NCBI RefSeq assembly: GCF_963678635.1
Contig: NC_087071.1
Coordinates: 28,429,325 to 28,493,324, forward strand
Source of the DNA: Symsagittifera roscoffensis
Taxonomy: Eukaryota; Xenacoelomorpha; Acoela; Convolutidae
Direction of reading: 5' to 3'
DNA: 64,000 nt
Part shown: positions 53,668-63,072 of the stretch, piece by piece
How the letters are laid out: every line of letters starts with the position of its first letter
Position numbering within the stretch: position 1 is the stretch's first letter
The notes under the pieces: generated by a model
The model's input: the letters and a program-made list of their open reading frames with translations, nothing else
The model's database searches: none
What the model was told of the DNA's origin: nothing
Made by a program: the position numbers and the translations under genes

Positions 53668-54345
53668 TCACGCTATCGCAGAATCGTCCCTGGCGATCAA
53701 CACTCTCAAAGCTCCCATCATTTCTAACTGTTTCTCTCTAGATCTCGTCTCAATGGTGGCTTCATGCTCCCGTCTTCTTATTCCGACAAGGCACCACACT
53801 AGCCTCACTTCCACGACTGTCCTGACGCAGGGGTTGGCTAAGTACGCCATCACAGATGAGTGAGTACGCATGGTTCCGTCGAAATATTTCTGTAGGGCCG
53901 CCTTCCAGGAAGTTTTACTCATTCGCTTCGACGACATCACTGTGCCATATTCTTTCCTCTTCAGGTTCGAGCCCGTTATCAACTCGTTCAGATATTCCTG
54001 CATGGCTTGCTTCTCATGCCAGGTCATCAGCTGCCCACTCGCGGAGTTTCTCGCTTTCACCCTTTCCAGGTAGCCACCAGCAGGATCGCCCATGTGAACC
54101 GATTCGGGCACTGTAATACGACTGTACTCGACCACGTCGAGCTGCCCTTCCAACTTCATCTTTGCGATGTTGGTACCTGACGGTTTGCAGTCGTCCAATC
54201 CACCGGACTCACACTGGCTAATAATCTCCATTTTCAATCTCGTGTCAGTCAGGGTTCTCTCGTTTCTCTTGACCTTTGAAGCCGTTGAGACTAATCCCGC
54301 CAGCAAAATCGGTGGCAGTTGGTTCTCCTTCTCCCTGCCTGCCAC
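53668..54345 (-). CDS. Accessory module of unknown function, copy 2
   Basis: About 225 codons, the longest intact piece of the accessory block after the C-terminal module. Basic and helical, with WHEKQAMQEYLNELITGSNL, then KTSWKAALQKYFDGTMRTHS and VVEVRLVWCLVGIRRREHE. No domain recognised. Upstream, basic sequences at 54535-54346 in neighbouring frames probably belong to it. Confidence 0.42.
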   Translation of the reverse strand: MAGREKENQLPPILLAGLVSTASKVKRNERTLTDTRLKMEIISQCESGGLDDCKPSGTNIAKMKLEGQLDVVEYSRITVPESVHMGDPAGGYLERVKARNSASGQLMTWHEKQAMQEYLNELITGSNLKRKEYGTVMSSKRMSKTSWKAALQKYFDGTMRTHSSVMAYLANPCVRTVVEVRLVWCLVGIRRREHEATIETRSREKQLEMMGALRVLIARDDSAIA

Positions 54346-54535
54346 CTTGCGCGTCCCCTTGCGCAGCTTCGTTCGGGCGAGACACTTTCGGCAGCGACAT
54401 CACCACCGTTGTAGTCTTTGACTTCACAAACTTGGGGTTGGTCACCTTGTCGTTCACTTTCTCCTTCAACTTTCTCACCATTGACTTGTACTTCTTCAGT
54501 CCTTTCCTGGCTCTTCTTACGGGTCGACCTCGCAT

Positions 54536-55021
54536 AATCGGGCTTCATTCAGCACTTTCTTCCATGACTGACTCGGTCAGACCGTCCAATTCAGTGGCTT
54601 TCATCATTTTCTCTATAACTTCTCGCATGATTGGCTGGTTCAACCCGACTCTCATCACGGATTGGGTGCCGTATCTCCGGATTATGCTCCACGTACTTTC
54701 CATGAAGGCTACACGCGTCCAAGCCCCGCCAGTTTTTCTCTCCAGCTCGCTCTGGTACCGCTCCTATTCTTCTTCTGGCAACATGCCCGGGAACGCCACT
54801 CGCGTTGACTCATCAATCCTCCTTCTTTGAGGGGATTCACTGAGTAGCTTGGACTCGCCCTTCCTCTGATATGCTTCAACCAGGGACATAGACTCTACGG
54901 GTGATAGACTAGCTGGGAGCTCCTTAGTGGGAGACATAAAGGTTGACGGTGTCATCAACACCAGTGTTTCATTTGCTCTGCCGCCTTCTGTTTCATTGAA
55001 ACCGCATTCCAGCAGATCCCT
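54536..55021 (-). other. Degraded accessory coding stretch, copy 2
   Basis: Between two readable modules. The minus strand has short open pieces (for example 54961-54764 with LSPVESMSLVEAYQRKGESK). It is probably decayed coding sequence of the accessory block, without a recognisable domain. Confidence 0.35.
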
Positions 55022-55528
55022 CTAGAGGGCACCCAAGTCGAATTGCCTCATTCTGTCGCTCTTCCCTTTCAAGGGATCATATGTTCCATGATTTTCCTTG
55101 TTTGCATCTCCTCCATTGTCTGGTCTTGGCCCTGGTCGAGAGGGGCCTTGGCGCATGTCAACTCCTGCATCCGGCCGAGCCGGTATCGCCAGGTCACCCG
55201 CATGACAAAACACTTGGTCATTCATGACGATTTCCACGGGTTCCTCACCATGCGGCGTCACTTCCTCTATTGTCAGTAAGGTGCCTCCTTTGGTTTCTTT
55301 GCTCACCTCTATTATCACAACAGTCTCCCTTCTGGGCCACTTCAGCCTAGACTTGTCGTCAGCTGGGATATACACGTCGTTCCAGTGGCCTGCAGAGACC
55401 TCTGGCTTCCTTGATGGTATGACCTTGGTCTTCTTCCTGCTCCACAAGTCCGGAAAGATGAAGTCGAAGACATGTAACGCTGCAGCATTCCAGCTGATGA
55501 AGCGCGGCTCCATCGCCTCGCTCCACAT
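55022..55528 (-). CDS. Accessory module of unknown function, copy 2
   Basis: About 168 codons. The N-terminal half mixes aromatic and hydrophobic residues (RFISWNAAALHVFDFIFPDL). The middle looks beta-rich (ETVVIIEVSKETKGGTLLTI, EEPVEIVMNDQVFCHAGDLA). The C-terminus is Pro/Gly-rich and disordered. It follows the next module (56109-55594) after about 65 nt. Unrecognised. Confidence 0.42.
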   Translation of the reverse strand: MWSEAMEPRFISWNAAALHVFDFIFPDLWSRKKTKVIPSRKPEVSAGHWNDVYIPADDKSRLKWPRRETVVIIEVSKETKGGTLLTIEEVTPHGEEPVEIVMNDQVFCHAGDLAIPARPDAGVDMRQGPSRPGPRPDNGGDANKENHGTYDPLKGKSDRMRQFDLGAL

Positions 55529-55593
55529 GATCGTTTTCTCTTCTACATCATGCGCAGCTCCGATCCTGGGTGCCAGAACTGGACTGTTTGCTC

Positions 55594-56109
55594 CTAAATC
55601 ATGCTCCTAAAACGAGGATACAGTGGACGTCTGTTTGGCAGTGGATTTAAACCTGCCAGCCATGCCTCCTGGTTCTCCCTCACGTGAGCAAAGGTCTCCG
55701 GCCAGTCGGGAATCTTCACTGCGTCTGTAATTCCTCTAATGATAAGTCGCAGGTTCCAAAGCTTGGGGTTGAACTGTACATTGGCAAGGTCCTCGCTTTC
55801 CATCCGACATTTGAAGCTGCTGTTCAGGTACATTAACACCCAGCCAGAATCGGGTATCTTCCCGAACAGACGGTCGTGACTCGCCAGTCTTCTCAGCTCC
55901 CTTTGTTCTATCCAGTTTAGTACAGAGCAGTCCACCATTGACACAAGGTTCACATACTGAACTGAATGTCTGTACGCCTCGAATCTTATGTCAGGGAACA
56001 CGTGCACTACTGTAGGTCTACACACCACAGTCACAAATTCTCTCAATCCGAAGATTAGCGCGAGTGGATCGATCCGAATCATTAGAGCCAAGTCGGTCAA
56101 CAAGGGCAT
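55594..56109 (-). CDS. Accessory module of unknown function, copy 2
   Basis: About 171 codons with an ATG at 56109. Hydrophobic N-terminus (LLTDLALMIRIDPLALIFGL), then a compact globular pattern with many aromatic residues (VLMYLNSSFKCRMESEDLAN, DWPETFAHVRENQEAWLAGL). No family recognised. Its start lies inside a short overlapping frame (56227-56018). Confidence 0.42.
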   Translation of the reverse strand: MPLLTDLALMIRIDPLALIFGLREFVTVVCRPTVVHVFPDIRFEAYRHSVQYVNLVSMVDCSVLNWIEQRELRRLASHDRLFGKIPDSGWVLMYLNSSFKCRMESEDLANVQFNPKLWNLRLIIRGITDAVKIPDWPETFAHVRENQEAWLAGLNPLPNRRPLYPRFRSMI

Positions 56110-56226
56110 TCCCCCACACCTCTACACTTCGCTCTTGCTTTAGATTGGATTGTCCTCTCCGGTCAAATTTCTGTTCTGTTGTAACAGGTACTGCAGGATC
56201 AAGGTCCCCCAGTCCTTCAGTTTTCA

Positions 56227-56631
56227 TTAGGATTCTGTCTCTATCTGAGCATCGAACTCCCTCTTTGGTCCCTGCAGTTGTTCGGGATACCTCAGCAGCA
56301 CAAACAGGTCACCCAGGCGACCATAGGTCATCGCAATCAGAATCAGCAGACCATCCAGTCGGAGATTGGCTAATCCCTGCGTAAAAAGCACCAGGAGTCC
56401 TTTGACAAAGCTCTCGTTTCCGAAGGTTACGTAAAAGGCCAGCACAAGGCCAATAGACAGTTTCCTGATGTCCCTCACGAAGTTGGCTATCAGGTTCCTC
56501 GATGCCCTAGGGTAGCAGCTGCTGATAAATGCAGGTGACCATCCTACGCCCATTCCTGCAAGAATTGCATCTGACCTCTCGTATTCGGCCCTTGAGGCCA
56601 GCACGCCCGCTTGGAACCGATCCAAGGACAT
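56227..56631 (-). CDS. Accessory module with hydrophobic segments, copy 2
   Basis: About 134 codons. Two hydrophobic stretches (KLSIGLVLAFYVTFGNESFV and LRLDGLLILIAMTYGRLGDL) could be membrane-associated or the core of a helical domain. The stop TAA overlaps an ATG (TAATG at 56229-56225) opening a further short frame (to 56018), a layout compatible with termination-reinitiation. The pattern loosely resembles the next module (57283-56897), hinting at an internal duplication. Function unknown. Confidence 0.42.
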   Translation of the reverse strand: MSLDRFQAGVLASRAEYERSDAILAGMGVGWSPAFISSCYPRASRNLIANFVRDIRKLSIGLVLAFYVTFGNESFVKGLLVLFTQGLANLRLDGLLILIAMTYGRLGDLFVLLRYPEQLQGPKREFDAQIETES

Positions 56632-56896
56632 CGTGTTAATCTCCTCATAAATCCCAACATCTTCGCCTCTGCCTGCTCCCTTACGTCTAATATTCGTTAG
56701 TATTCGTTAGTATTCGTGGATCTATCTCAACACTGCCGGTGCATGATCGAAAGCATCCTGCCCCAACGCGCATAACTGAGGAGACAGAGACTGGTATAGG
56801 CAGAGATTGGTGTGAGGTTGGTTCCTCAGGGCCATAGCTTTAAGGTCTTCCTCTGTTGAGAGGACATCCTCCTGACCAAATTTCCTCTTTCATCCC

Positions 56897-57283
56897 TCAC
56901 GTAGTCCGTCTGTCTAAACCACAGGTTATTCGCCAATTGCTGCACCTCCCTGGCTTCAATTTCAATAACCGACCGGAGATGGAAAGTTCCAGGCCAAGCC
57001 CCTCATCAAGAACGACGCGCGGTTCCGATCGGTAGGGGTAGTAAAAGCTGGGATCCACCTGTCTATTCGGTGCCGGTATCATCACATCAAATCGTCCCGT
57101 CGCTAGCATGACGACCATAGCATACACAAACTGCAGGGGCTCGGGTAATAGGGCGTAGCCGGGAGACAGCACAAAGATTATCTTCACCAACTGCCTTGCA
57201 AAACTCTTTCGTATCGATCTCTCAGCCTCCACCATGGCTGAGAGCAGCGTCATGATCGCTTCTCCCACAGCCTCCGTCGACAA
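56897..57283 (-). CDS. Accessory module with hydrophobic segment, copy 2
   Basis: About 128 codons. The central hydrophobic part is KIIFVLSPGYALLPEPLQFV followed by YAMVVMLATGRFDVMIPAP, then a Tyr/Pro-rich segment. It weakly parallels the neighbouring module (LLILIAMTYGRLGDLFVLL versus VYAMVVMLATGRFDVMI). Unrecognised. Confidence 0.42.
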   Translation of the reverse strand: MSTEAVGEAIMTLLSAMVEAERSIRKSFARQLVKIIFVLSPGYALLPEPLQFVYAMVVMLATGRFDVMIPAPNRQVDPSFYYPYRSEPRVVLDEGLGLELSISGRLLKLKPGRCSNWRITCGLDRRTT

Positions 57284-58207
57284 GAGCGTTTAGAAGGCCT
57301 CTGCTCTGCAGGTGGTCATTCGATCCGGCTATTATTACTACTTCTGGATCCACGTTTACCACCCTCTACACACTTGGCCCCAATTCCCATCGCCATTCCC
57401 ACTGCTTGGCCCCAATCCAAATTGGGAGCTGTGAGGAAAATCACGTGTACAGGTAGTCGGAGCTGGCCACTATCAGAATTCTCCCCAGCTTTATTTCCTG
57501 AGGGTCACAAGCCGCAAACAGATTGTCTCCTTTTGGTGATTACAGGTGCGCTGACCTCCTTCCGTCACCCTCCACTAGTGTGATTCTGGGGTAATCTCTT
57601 GAATGTTCGTCTGCGGTCTGTCTCGGGGGTTTGGCGAACTGTTTCCCCATTTTGTGATGCCTGTTGTTGGGCCTGTTCTCCACCAGAAAGTTCCCTCTAC
57701 GGTGTTGTGGAGCTCTTTCTCGCACCTGATGACGGACGTCCGTCATTGACCTCGTGTTCATTGGTCCCATAGTATTATCTCCGGGAAGACCCTCCATATC
57801 CACCAATTGAAGTGTAGTAGCGGAGCGGCATTGCTCTTTTTCAGCCAAGAGCCAATCAACGCCTGCTATCCGGTACAGACCAGATACGTACGGTCTACCC
57901 CGTTGAGCATTCTTCTCACATCTGCACGACAGGTTAGCGTTTTCATGCTCAATTTGATAGCCATGTCTGCTCTATATCTTCCCCAGGTACTGGGATCTGC
58001 TCTGCTCCATAGCAGCTCACTGACCCTACTCGTATCTATCACCGCTGCAGGATCGGATCGCGAGGTCCCCTGAGCGGGTGACGCCCTCGAATGCTGTGCC
58101 GTGGTATTCGCGGTCACTTGAGGAGCCACTTGCTGTGGTGCACTCCTCGTTCCAAGGCGATTCTCCAAGAATCGGCATCGGGGAGCTGGAGCGGTCACCA
58201 GTGTCTC
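57284..58207 (-). other. Degraded linker between SGNH domain and accessory modules, copy 2
   Basis: Minus-strand readable pieces at 57848-57540 (basic, disordered-looking) and 58198-57866 (Ala/Thr/Arg-rich, with RVSELLWSRADPSTWGRYRA). The latter follows directly on the SGNH frame. No domain recognised. Probably a decayed disordered part of the SGNH-containing polyprotein. Confidence 0.4.
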
Positions 58208-59029
58208 TCACACATCAGAGCTAGGAGAGGGCTGTACCACGTTTGCCTCTGTAGTCAAAGGCCCCAGATGGTTCACTAATGCTTGAGGTACATGGGATCT
58301 GACCCTGCCGGCAGGGCTACCTTGTGTCACCGGGTTGACCGTTGTCCGCAGTTCAGCCTCCATTTCTTCTATCCTCGTCTGGAACGCGTCGTTTATCCAC
58401 TGTATTCCAGGTTGGGTATTTAAGTGTATACCATCTTTTGTCAAGGCACCATGGTCCACCAATCTCAACGTATTCTTGACATCCATCAAAGGGAGTTCGT
58501 TGGGGTTTCCTGTGGTCAGATTCCTGGTCATCACATTCCACTGGGTTACGTTCCCATTAATGAAGTCGGCTACTGGTGACCCGGCGTCTGGGTTAAGAGG
58601 AATGGTATACAAGACCACAATCCTTGGTCTGTAATTCTCTTTCAATTCGTTAAGGAGACAGATCAGTCGTGATTCCCATTTTGCCTCGGGTGTGACGGGG
58701 TTTCTTGAGACATCGTTGGTCCTTATCATCACGGTCAACGCGTCCACTCTATCGTCATTCCGCAGCTCCATCATCTTGATTACTTGAGCCACTGAAGCCC
58801 CTCCAAAGCAGATCACAGTAGTTTGACCTCCTACTAAAATTTGGTTCAAATCCCTCACCGGGCTGTCCCCTATGATTATGTGTTGGCGGCATGTCGGCAC
58901 CGGTTGGTGGATCGCCGCTGGATTCCAGGTCATACCGTTCAGGCAGGCTCTGGGGTGTTCCGCTGCGACTTGCTCGAAGGTACTTCGGGTGTTGAGGTCC
59001 TTTCGAATGTCAACCACCCGCGACCTCAC
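58208..59029 (-). CDS. SGNH/GDSL-hydrolase domain, copy 2 (complete catalytic set)
   Basis: About 273 codons open here, and the frame extends a few codons further upstream (SEAKVRSRVVDIRK). No ATG is near the start. All SGNH blocks are visible: block I IIIGDSPVRDL (Ser), block II VICFGGASVAQ (Gly), block III VMIRTNDVS (Asn), block V TKDGIHLNTQPGIQWINDAF (Asp-x-x-His). The Gly before TND of copy 1 is Arg here. The C-terminal tail is Pro/Val-rich. The blocks occur in the order and spacing of an esterase of the GDSL type. It is preceded by a coiled-coil frame (59582-59217), as in copy 1. Because the pattern is conserved between strongly diverged copies, the domain was probably under selection. 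Confidence 0.82.
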   Translation of the reverse strand: MRSRVVDIRKDLNTRSTFEQVAAEHPRACLNGMTWNPAAIHQPVPTCRQHIIIGDSPVRDLNQILVGGQTTVICFGGASVAQVIKMMELRNDDRVDALTVMIRTNDVSRNPVTPEAKWESRLICLLNELKENYRPRIVVLYTIPLNPDAGSPVADFINGNVTQWNVMTRNLTTGNPNELPLMDVKNTLRLVDHGALTKDGIHLNTQPGIQWINDAFQTRIEEMEAELRTTVNPVTQGSPAGRVRSHVPQALVNHLGPLTTEANVVQPSPSSDV

Positions 59030-59216
59030 CTTGGCTTCACTCGGTACTGGACCGGCCGGCTCTGTGGGATTCGTTGGTTTTTTCTTTCTGATGGTGACTG
59101 GCCCGCTCGCCGAGTAGGAACAATCCTACCCAAGCTTCGGTCTCTTGCTCGGTTTATTTCTTGTATCGCCGCTTTGGCCGCAGTTGCTCGAATTTCTCCT
59201 GGAACTGAGGTGCCAG

Positions 59217-59582
59217 CTAAATGTCCGAGGGGTCAGGTATCGTGTTTCTCGCATTTGAAGGCGAGTTCACTCGCTGCGACGTCGTAACCTCACTGGGCCT
59301 ATAAAGCTCCTGAGTCTTAGATTTGGCTGTCGTCTCGGTGTTCATCATTGCCAGAACCTCCGGCGACAACTTGCTGACTCTAGCATTATAGAGCTCCTTC
59401 AAGTGCTTTATCACCTCTTCTTTGAAAAGGATCTGCAGCTCTTCGTATTTCCGTTTCCATTTGTCACAGTCTTTCGCCTTTTCTTGAAGCTCGTTCAACC
59501 TGGTGCGCAACTGCTTCCAGTATTTGTCTTTCTTCTTCAGAATTTCACTCGTCTCCACCGTTTGTATCTGAATTTCGTTCAT
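59217..59582 (-). CDS. Coiled-coil segment of the SGNH ORF, duplicate unit, copy 2
   Basis: 121 codons from an ATG (MNEIQIQTVETSEILKKKDK) with strong heptad character (LRTRLNELQEKAKDCDKWKR), ending with NTIPDPSDI, which matches IPDPSDT in copy 1. A stop separates it from the SGNH frame, whereas in copy 1 they are continuous. Confidence 0.6.
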   Translation of the reverse strand: MNEIQIQTVETSEILKKKDKYWKQLRTRLNELQEKAKDCDKWKRKYEELQILFKEEVIKHLKELYNARVSKLSPEVLAMMNTETTAKSKTQELYRPSEVTTSQRVNSPSNARNTIPDPSDI

Positions 59583-59593
59583 TCTGAATTTTT

Positions 59594-60121
59594 TTATTGG
59601 AGGAGCCGCTGTTTGGGAGACTGCAGAGTGTGATGGGCCCGGCCCGTCACGTGATCGCTTGGCTCTAATGAGAGGCTGTACAGGCTGAGGGGAATGGTAA
59701 ACAAGACCACAATCCTCGGTCTGTAATTCTCTTTCAATTCGTTAAGGAGACAGATCAGTCGTGATTCCCACTTTGCCTCGGGTGTGGCGGGGTTTCTTGA
59801 GACATCGTTGGTCCTTATCATCACGGTCAACGCGTCCACTCTATCGTCATTCCGCAGCTCCATCATCTTGATTACTTGAGCCACTGAAGCCCCTCCAAAG
59901 CAGATCACAGTAGTTTGACCTCCTACTAAAATTTGGTTCAAATCCCTCACCAGGCTGTCCCCTATGATTAGGTGTTGGCGGCATGTCGGCACCGGTTGGT
60001 GGATTGCCGCTGGATTCCAGGTCATACCGTTCAGGCAGGCTCTGGGGTGTTCCGCTGCGACTTGCTCGAAGGTACTTCGGGTGTTGAGGTCTTTTCGAAT
60101 GTCAACCACCCGCGACCTCAC
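59594..60121 (-). pseudogene. Truncated SGNH domain (upstream duplicate), copy 2
   Basis: Repeats the SGNH N-terminal half with block I LIIGDSLVRDL, block II ICFGGASVAQ and block III IRTNDVS. After FTIPLS the duplication breakpoint replaces block V by unrelated sequence and a stop, so it lacks the catalytic His. Confidence 0.75.
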
Positions 60122-60308
60122 CTTGGCTTCACTCGGTACCGGTCCGGCCGGCTCTGTGGGATTCGTTGGTTTTTTCTTTCTGATGGTGACTGGCCCGCTC
60201 GCCGAGTAGGAACAATCCTACCCAAGCTTCGGTCTCTTGCTCGGTTTATTTCTTGTATCGCCGCTTTGGCCGCAGTTGCTCGAATTTCTCCTGGAACTGA
60301 GGTGCCAG

Positions 60309-60674
60309 CTAAATGTCCGAGGGGTCAGGTATCGTGTTTCTCGCATTTGAAGGCGAGTTCACTCGCTGCGGCGTCGTAACCTCACTGGGCCTATAAAGCT
60401 CCTGAGTCTTGGATTTGGCTGTCGTCTCGGTGTTCATCATTGCCAGAACCTCCGGCGATAACTTGCTGACTCTAGCATTATAGAGCTCCTTCAAGTGCTT
60501 TATCACCTCTTCTTTGAAAAGGATCTGCAGCTCTTCGTATTTCCGTTTCCATTTGTCACAGTCTTTCGCCTTTTCTTGAAGCTCGTTCAACCTGGTGCAA
60601 AACTGCTTCCAGTCTTTGTCTTTCTTCTTCAGAATTTCACTCGTCTCCGCCGTTTGTATCTGAATTTCGTTCAT
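60309..60674 (-). CDS. Coiled-coil segment of the SGNH ORF, copy 2
   Basis: 121 codons from an ATG, almost identical to 59582-59217. Corresponds to the coiled coil at residues 165-225 of the copy 1 ORF, again ending at the IPDPSDI motif. Confidence 0.6.
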   Translation of the reverse strand: MNEIQIQTAETSEILKKKDKDWKQFCTRLNELQEKAKDCDKWKRKYEELQILFKEEVIKHLKELYNARVSKLSPEVLAMMNTETTAKSKTQELYRPSEVTTPQRVNSPSNARNTIPDPSDI

Positions 60675-60806
60675 TCTGAATTTTTTTATTGGAGGAGCCG
60701 CGGTTTGGGAGACTGCAGAGTGTGATGGGCCCGGCCCGTCACGTGATCGCTTGGCTCCAATGAGAGGCTGTACAGGCTGAACAGGTAGGGGCGTTTCCCC
60801 TAACCG

Positions 60807-61121
60807 TTAGTCCCTCTGCTCGCCCAGTCCAGGTTCACGAGCTAGGTCGTGAATCGACATTTCCCCTCGTCGCCATCTCATGAGCCGGTTACGACCTCTC
60901 TCGGCGGTTCTGGACCTGCCAAAGGCCAACATCCGGACCACCTCCGTGGGGCGTTCACCACGAGCTTCCCTTCTCAACGCGTTGAGGAGTGCGACGGTGA
61001 ACATCGCCAGCTCCGGTTCCTCTAATCCAAAGTTGCAATCGTTCAACCGCTGATACACCTCGTCCAGAGCCGGTCCCAGGCTTGCTGAGGTAAAATCCAT
61101 CACATCGTTGGTATCACTCAT
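60807..61121 (-). CDS. N-terminal helical domain of the SGNH ORF, copy 2
   Basis: 105 codons from ATG 61121. Aligns with residues 1-105 of the copy 1 ORF: LGPALDEVYQRLNDCNFGLE versus VGPMVDAIYRRLIERDFALE, GERPTEVVRMLAFG, LMRWRRG, LAREPGLG. A stop follows, unlike copy 1, so the reading frame is broken before the coiled coil. The domain family is unknown. Confidence 0.65.
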   Translation of the reverse strand: MSDTNDVMDFTSASLGPALDEVYQRLNDCNFGLEEPELAMFTVALLNALRREARGERPTEVVRMLAFGRSRTAERGRNRLMRWRRGEMSIHDLAREPGLGEQRD

Positions 61122-61584
61122 TCTTCTTTGTGTGTGTCTGGTCGTGTTTCTCTGATTCAGCTCAAGTTCAATAAACAAAGTACGATCAATCAAGATCTAA
61201 AAAACAAGTCAAGACTTAGATTAATCGTTCCGAGCTGTTTCATCTCTAAGATAAAACATCAATCATCTCTCTGAAAAACAGTCTATTGAAACCTTTTTTG
61301 TTTTTAGTTTTTAAAACTAGCACCAAGGTGGATCGTTCACCTGCGATCTTGTCAGAATAATCATAATTGAGCGCTGTCACCTTTCGTACTTGGAGTTTTC
61401 CAGGCTTCCATGACATAAGCATCACATAAACATAACCTAACAATAACATAACATATAAATATCACACATCGACACTATCACATAAAGACCTAATACCTAA
61501 TCATTAAACTGAATCTTAATCCTAGTGACTAATAGGTAAACCTAACAAAGACTACTTGACACCGAATGTGGCTCTAGCATATGC
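61122..61584 (-). other. Spacer between SGNH and macro ORFs, copy 2
   Basis: Noncoding counterpart of 38265-38665. AT-rich, with a TAACATAACA-type repeat near 61435-61460 that parallels the TTATG repeat of copy 1. Confidence 0.5.
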
Positions 61585-62121
61585 TCAGATAATAATTTTT
61601 ATGTAAGTAGACCTCGATGTCAGTAACTGAAAAAATATTACATGTACGAGGGCATATAATTCTCTCGGATGCAGTTTTCCCCTATTAGGATCATAGACTG
61701 GTAAAGAGAGATAGGTCACTCCTCTCTCAACCAGGAAATCCCTGAGTCTTGTTAAGGCCAGCACCAATTTTTCGGGGTTTACGTGTTGTCTATCAGTGGC
61801 CTTCGTTACCAGGAAACACAAATGTCTCCCTGGTATCTGTGATGCAACAGGGGGCAGCGCTATCATCACTCCTACATCAGGCCTCCGTTTCCATAAAAAC
61901 TCGATATTCTTGTATTCTCTTTTAAAGTCGGCCGCTAGTGCTGTCTTAAAAATTACATCCACGGTTATTGCTAAAGCGCATGTACGTTCCGTGAGTATGA
62001 AATAACTGTCCTTGTTTGAATAGTGATTTGGTAAATCAAAATATGACTCACAAATTTGTCCAAAAAGCGGATTTTTAGCTTTTTTGCCCTCCGTTTCCAG
62101 GTCTCCAGTTTCCCTTGCCAA
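61585..62121 (-). pseudogene. Macro-like domain, copy 2
   Basis: About 178 codons, closely matching copy 1: CALAITVDVIFKTALAADFK, HLCFLVTKATDRQ, LVLALTRLRDFLVE, LSLPVYDPNRGKLHPRELYA. The last residues diverge because of a frame change. The strand-helix order corresponds to a TARG1-like macro domain, again with a non-canonical second loop. It is one -1 frame step away from the upstream part (62561-62124), exactly at an A-AAA-AAC heptamer. Confidence 0.6.
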
Positions 62122-62123
62122 TT

Positions 62124-62561
62124 TTAGTTTTTTTTGATCATTAGTTTTTTGGTGTGGGCGAGTCCTACCCCCACTCCCCGGACAAAATTATCCATCGACG
62201 TCCCCGTCGATCGCTCAAAATCGAGCAGATCGAGATTGGACTCTGGAATGCGTAAAGGACCATCTGGAGCGACCCAGTTGGACTCAGTATTGTCGTGACT
62301 GATGTATTTGATGCTTTTTTGATCGACACCTTGAATCGTCAAGATTGTCTCTTTCGGGTCTGCTGGCAGATCATGGAGCCATTCGAGCACTCGCAGATAT
62401 GTCAATTCTTGCTCATGCATCTGCTCCGTCTCCGGTTCGAGCTCCACTTCCGGTTCAGAGCAATCGTCGATCCAATCCTGTTCTGTGTCGTTGACCAGGT
62501 CGATCTCTTGTGGCACCACTACTTCGTCCAGGCCTACTAGCGAGTCCATCATGTCGCTCAA
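62124..62561 (-). pseudogene. Pre-macro acidic region of Pol, copy 2
   Basis: About 145 codons matching the acidic region before the macro domain in copy 1 (TYLRVLEWLHDLPADPKETI, NLDLLDFERSTGTSMDNFVR, GVGVGLAHT). Ends at TAA 62126-62124 directly after AAAAAAC. Preceded by a frame change around 62600. Confidence 0.6.
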
Positions 62562-62608
62562 AGCTATCCTGTCTATGACAAAATCCTCGCCATACGGGTT
62601 GTATTTTC

Positions 62609-62974
62609 TTATTTTCCTCTTTTGCCCTGGCGTGTTTCCATGGTTAAGGGAAAGTCAGGCTGCACTCCCTTATCAACTTCAGTTTCTTCTTGACAGTCCA
62701 AGTCTTCTTCGGCATATGGAAGAGTTTCGTTGTCCACGTCCACTCGCTCGGTTAACTCCAGGTCCAGTGGCATATCGCAATTATCTACCACCTCATTCAC
62801 GTCGTTTTTGTCGCGCGTGCCTCTTTCGTTCACCTCGCAGGCATGATCCACTATCAAATAGTCCTCATCATGCATGTCGGTTGGAATACACCAGTCCTCC
62901 GATGAAGCCTTGTGGGGCTTGATGTTCTCGTAATGAGCTGCCCGTCCGGTACTCAACCGATAAAAACGACCCAT
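62609..62974 (-). pseudogene. Integrase C-terminal tail into macro region, copy 2
   Basis: About 121 codons equivalent to the end of copy 1 integrase (GRFYRLSTGRAAHYENIKPH) and continuing without a stop into the region that in copy 1 follows the TAA at 37083 (DNETLPYAEEDLD versus DDETLPYAEEDWQ). This shows that the ancestral frame ran from integrase into the macro region. A frame change separates it from the preceding GPF module. Confidence 0.65.
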
Positions 62975-63072
62975 TGGCGCACTTCAGTTATTTGAAATGG
63001 ACCGTACCATTTTTTCAGCACTTTTTTAGTTCGTTTTGGTGGAACTACTTCCTGGAACACCCAGACATAATC

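Larger units (their letters stand above)
58600..60785 (-). repeat. 1,092-bp tandem duplication of the coiled-coil/SGNH region
   Basis: Sequence at about 58600-59690 recurs at about 59692-60782 at an offset of 1,092 bp with few differences (for example GTTGGCGGCATGTCGGCACC in both). Each unit contains the N-terminal half of the SGNH domain and the coiled coil. The breakpoint falls inside the SGNH domain, so the upstream unit is truncated. Confidence 0.9.

Noticed and set aside
53856-55610. Plus-strand open frames opposite the accessory block of copy 2
   Set aside because: The flanking modules with recognisable homology (SGNH, C-terminal module, integrase) are all on the minus strand; the plus frames are Ser/Leu-rich shadows.
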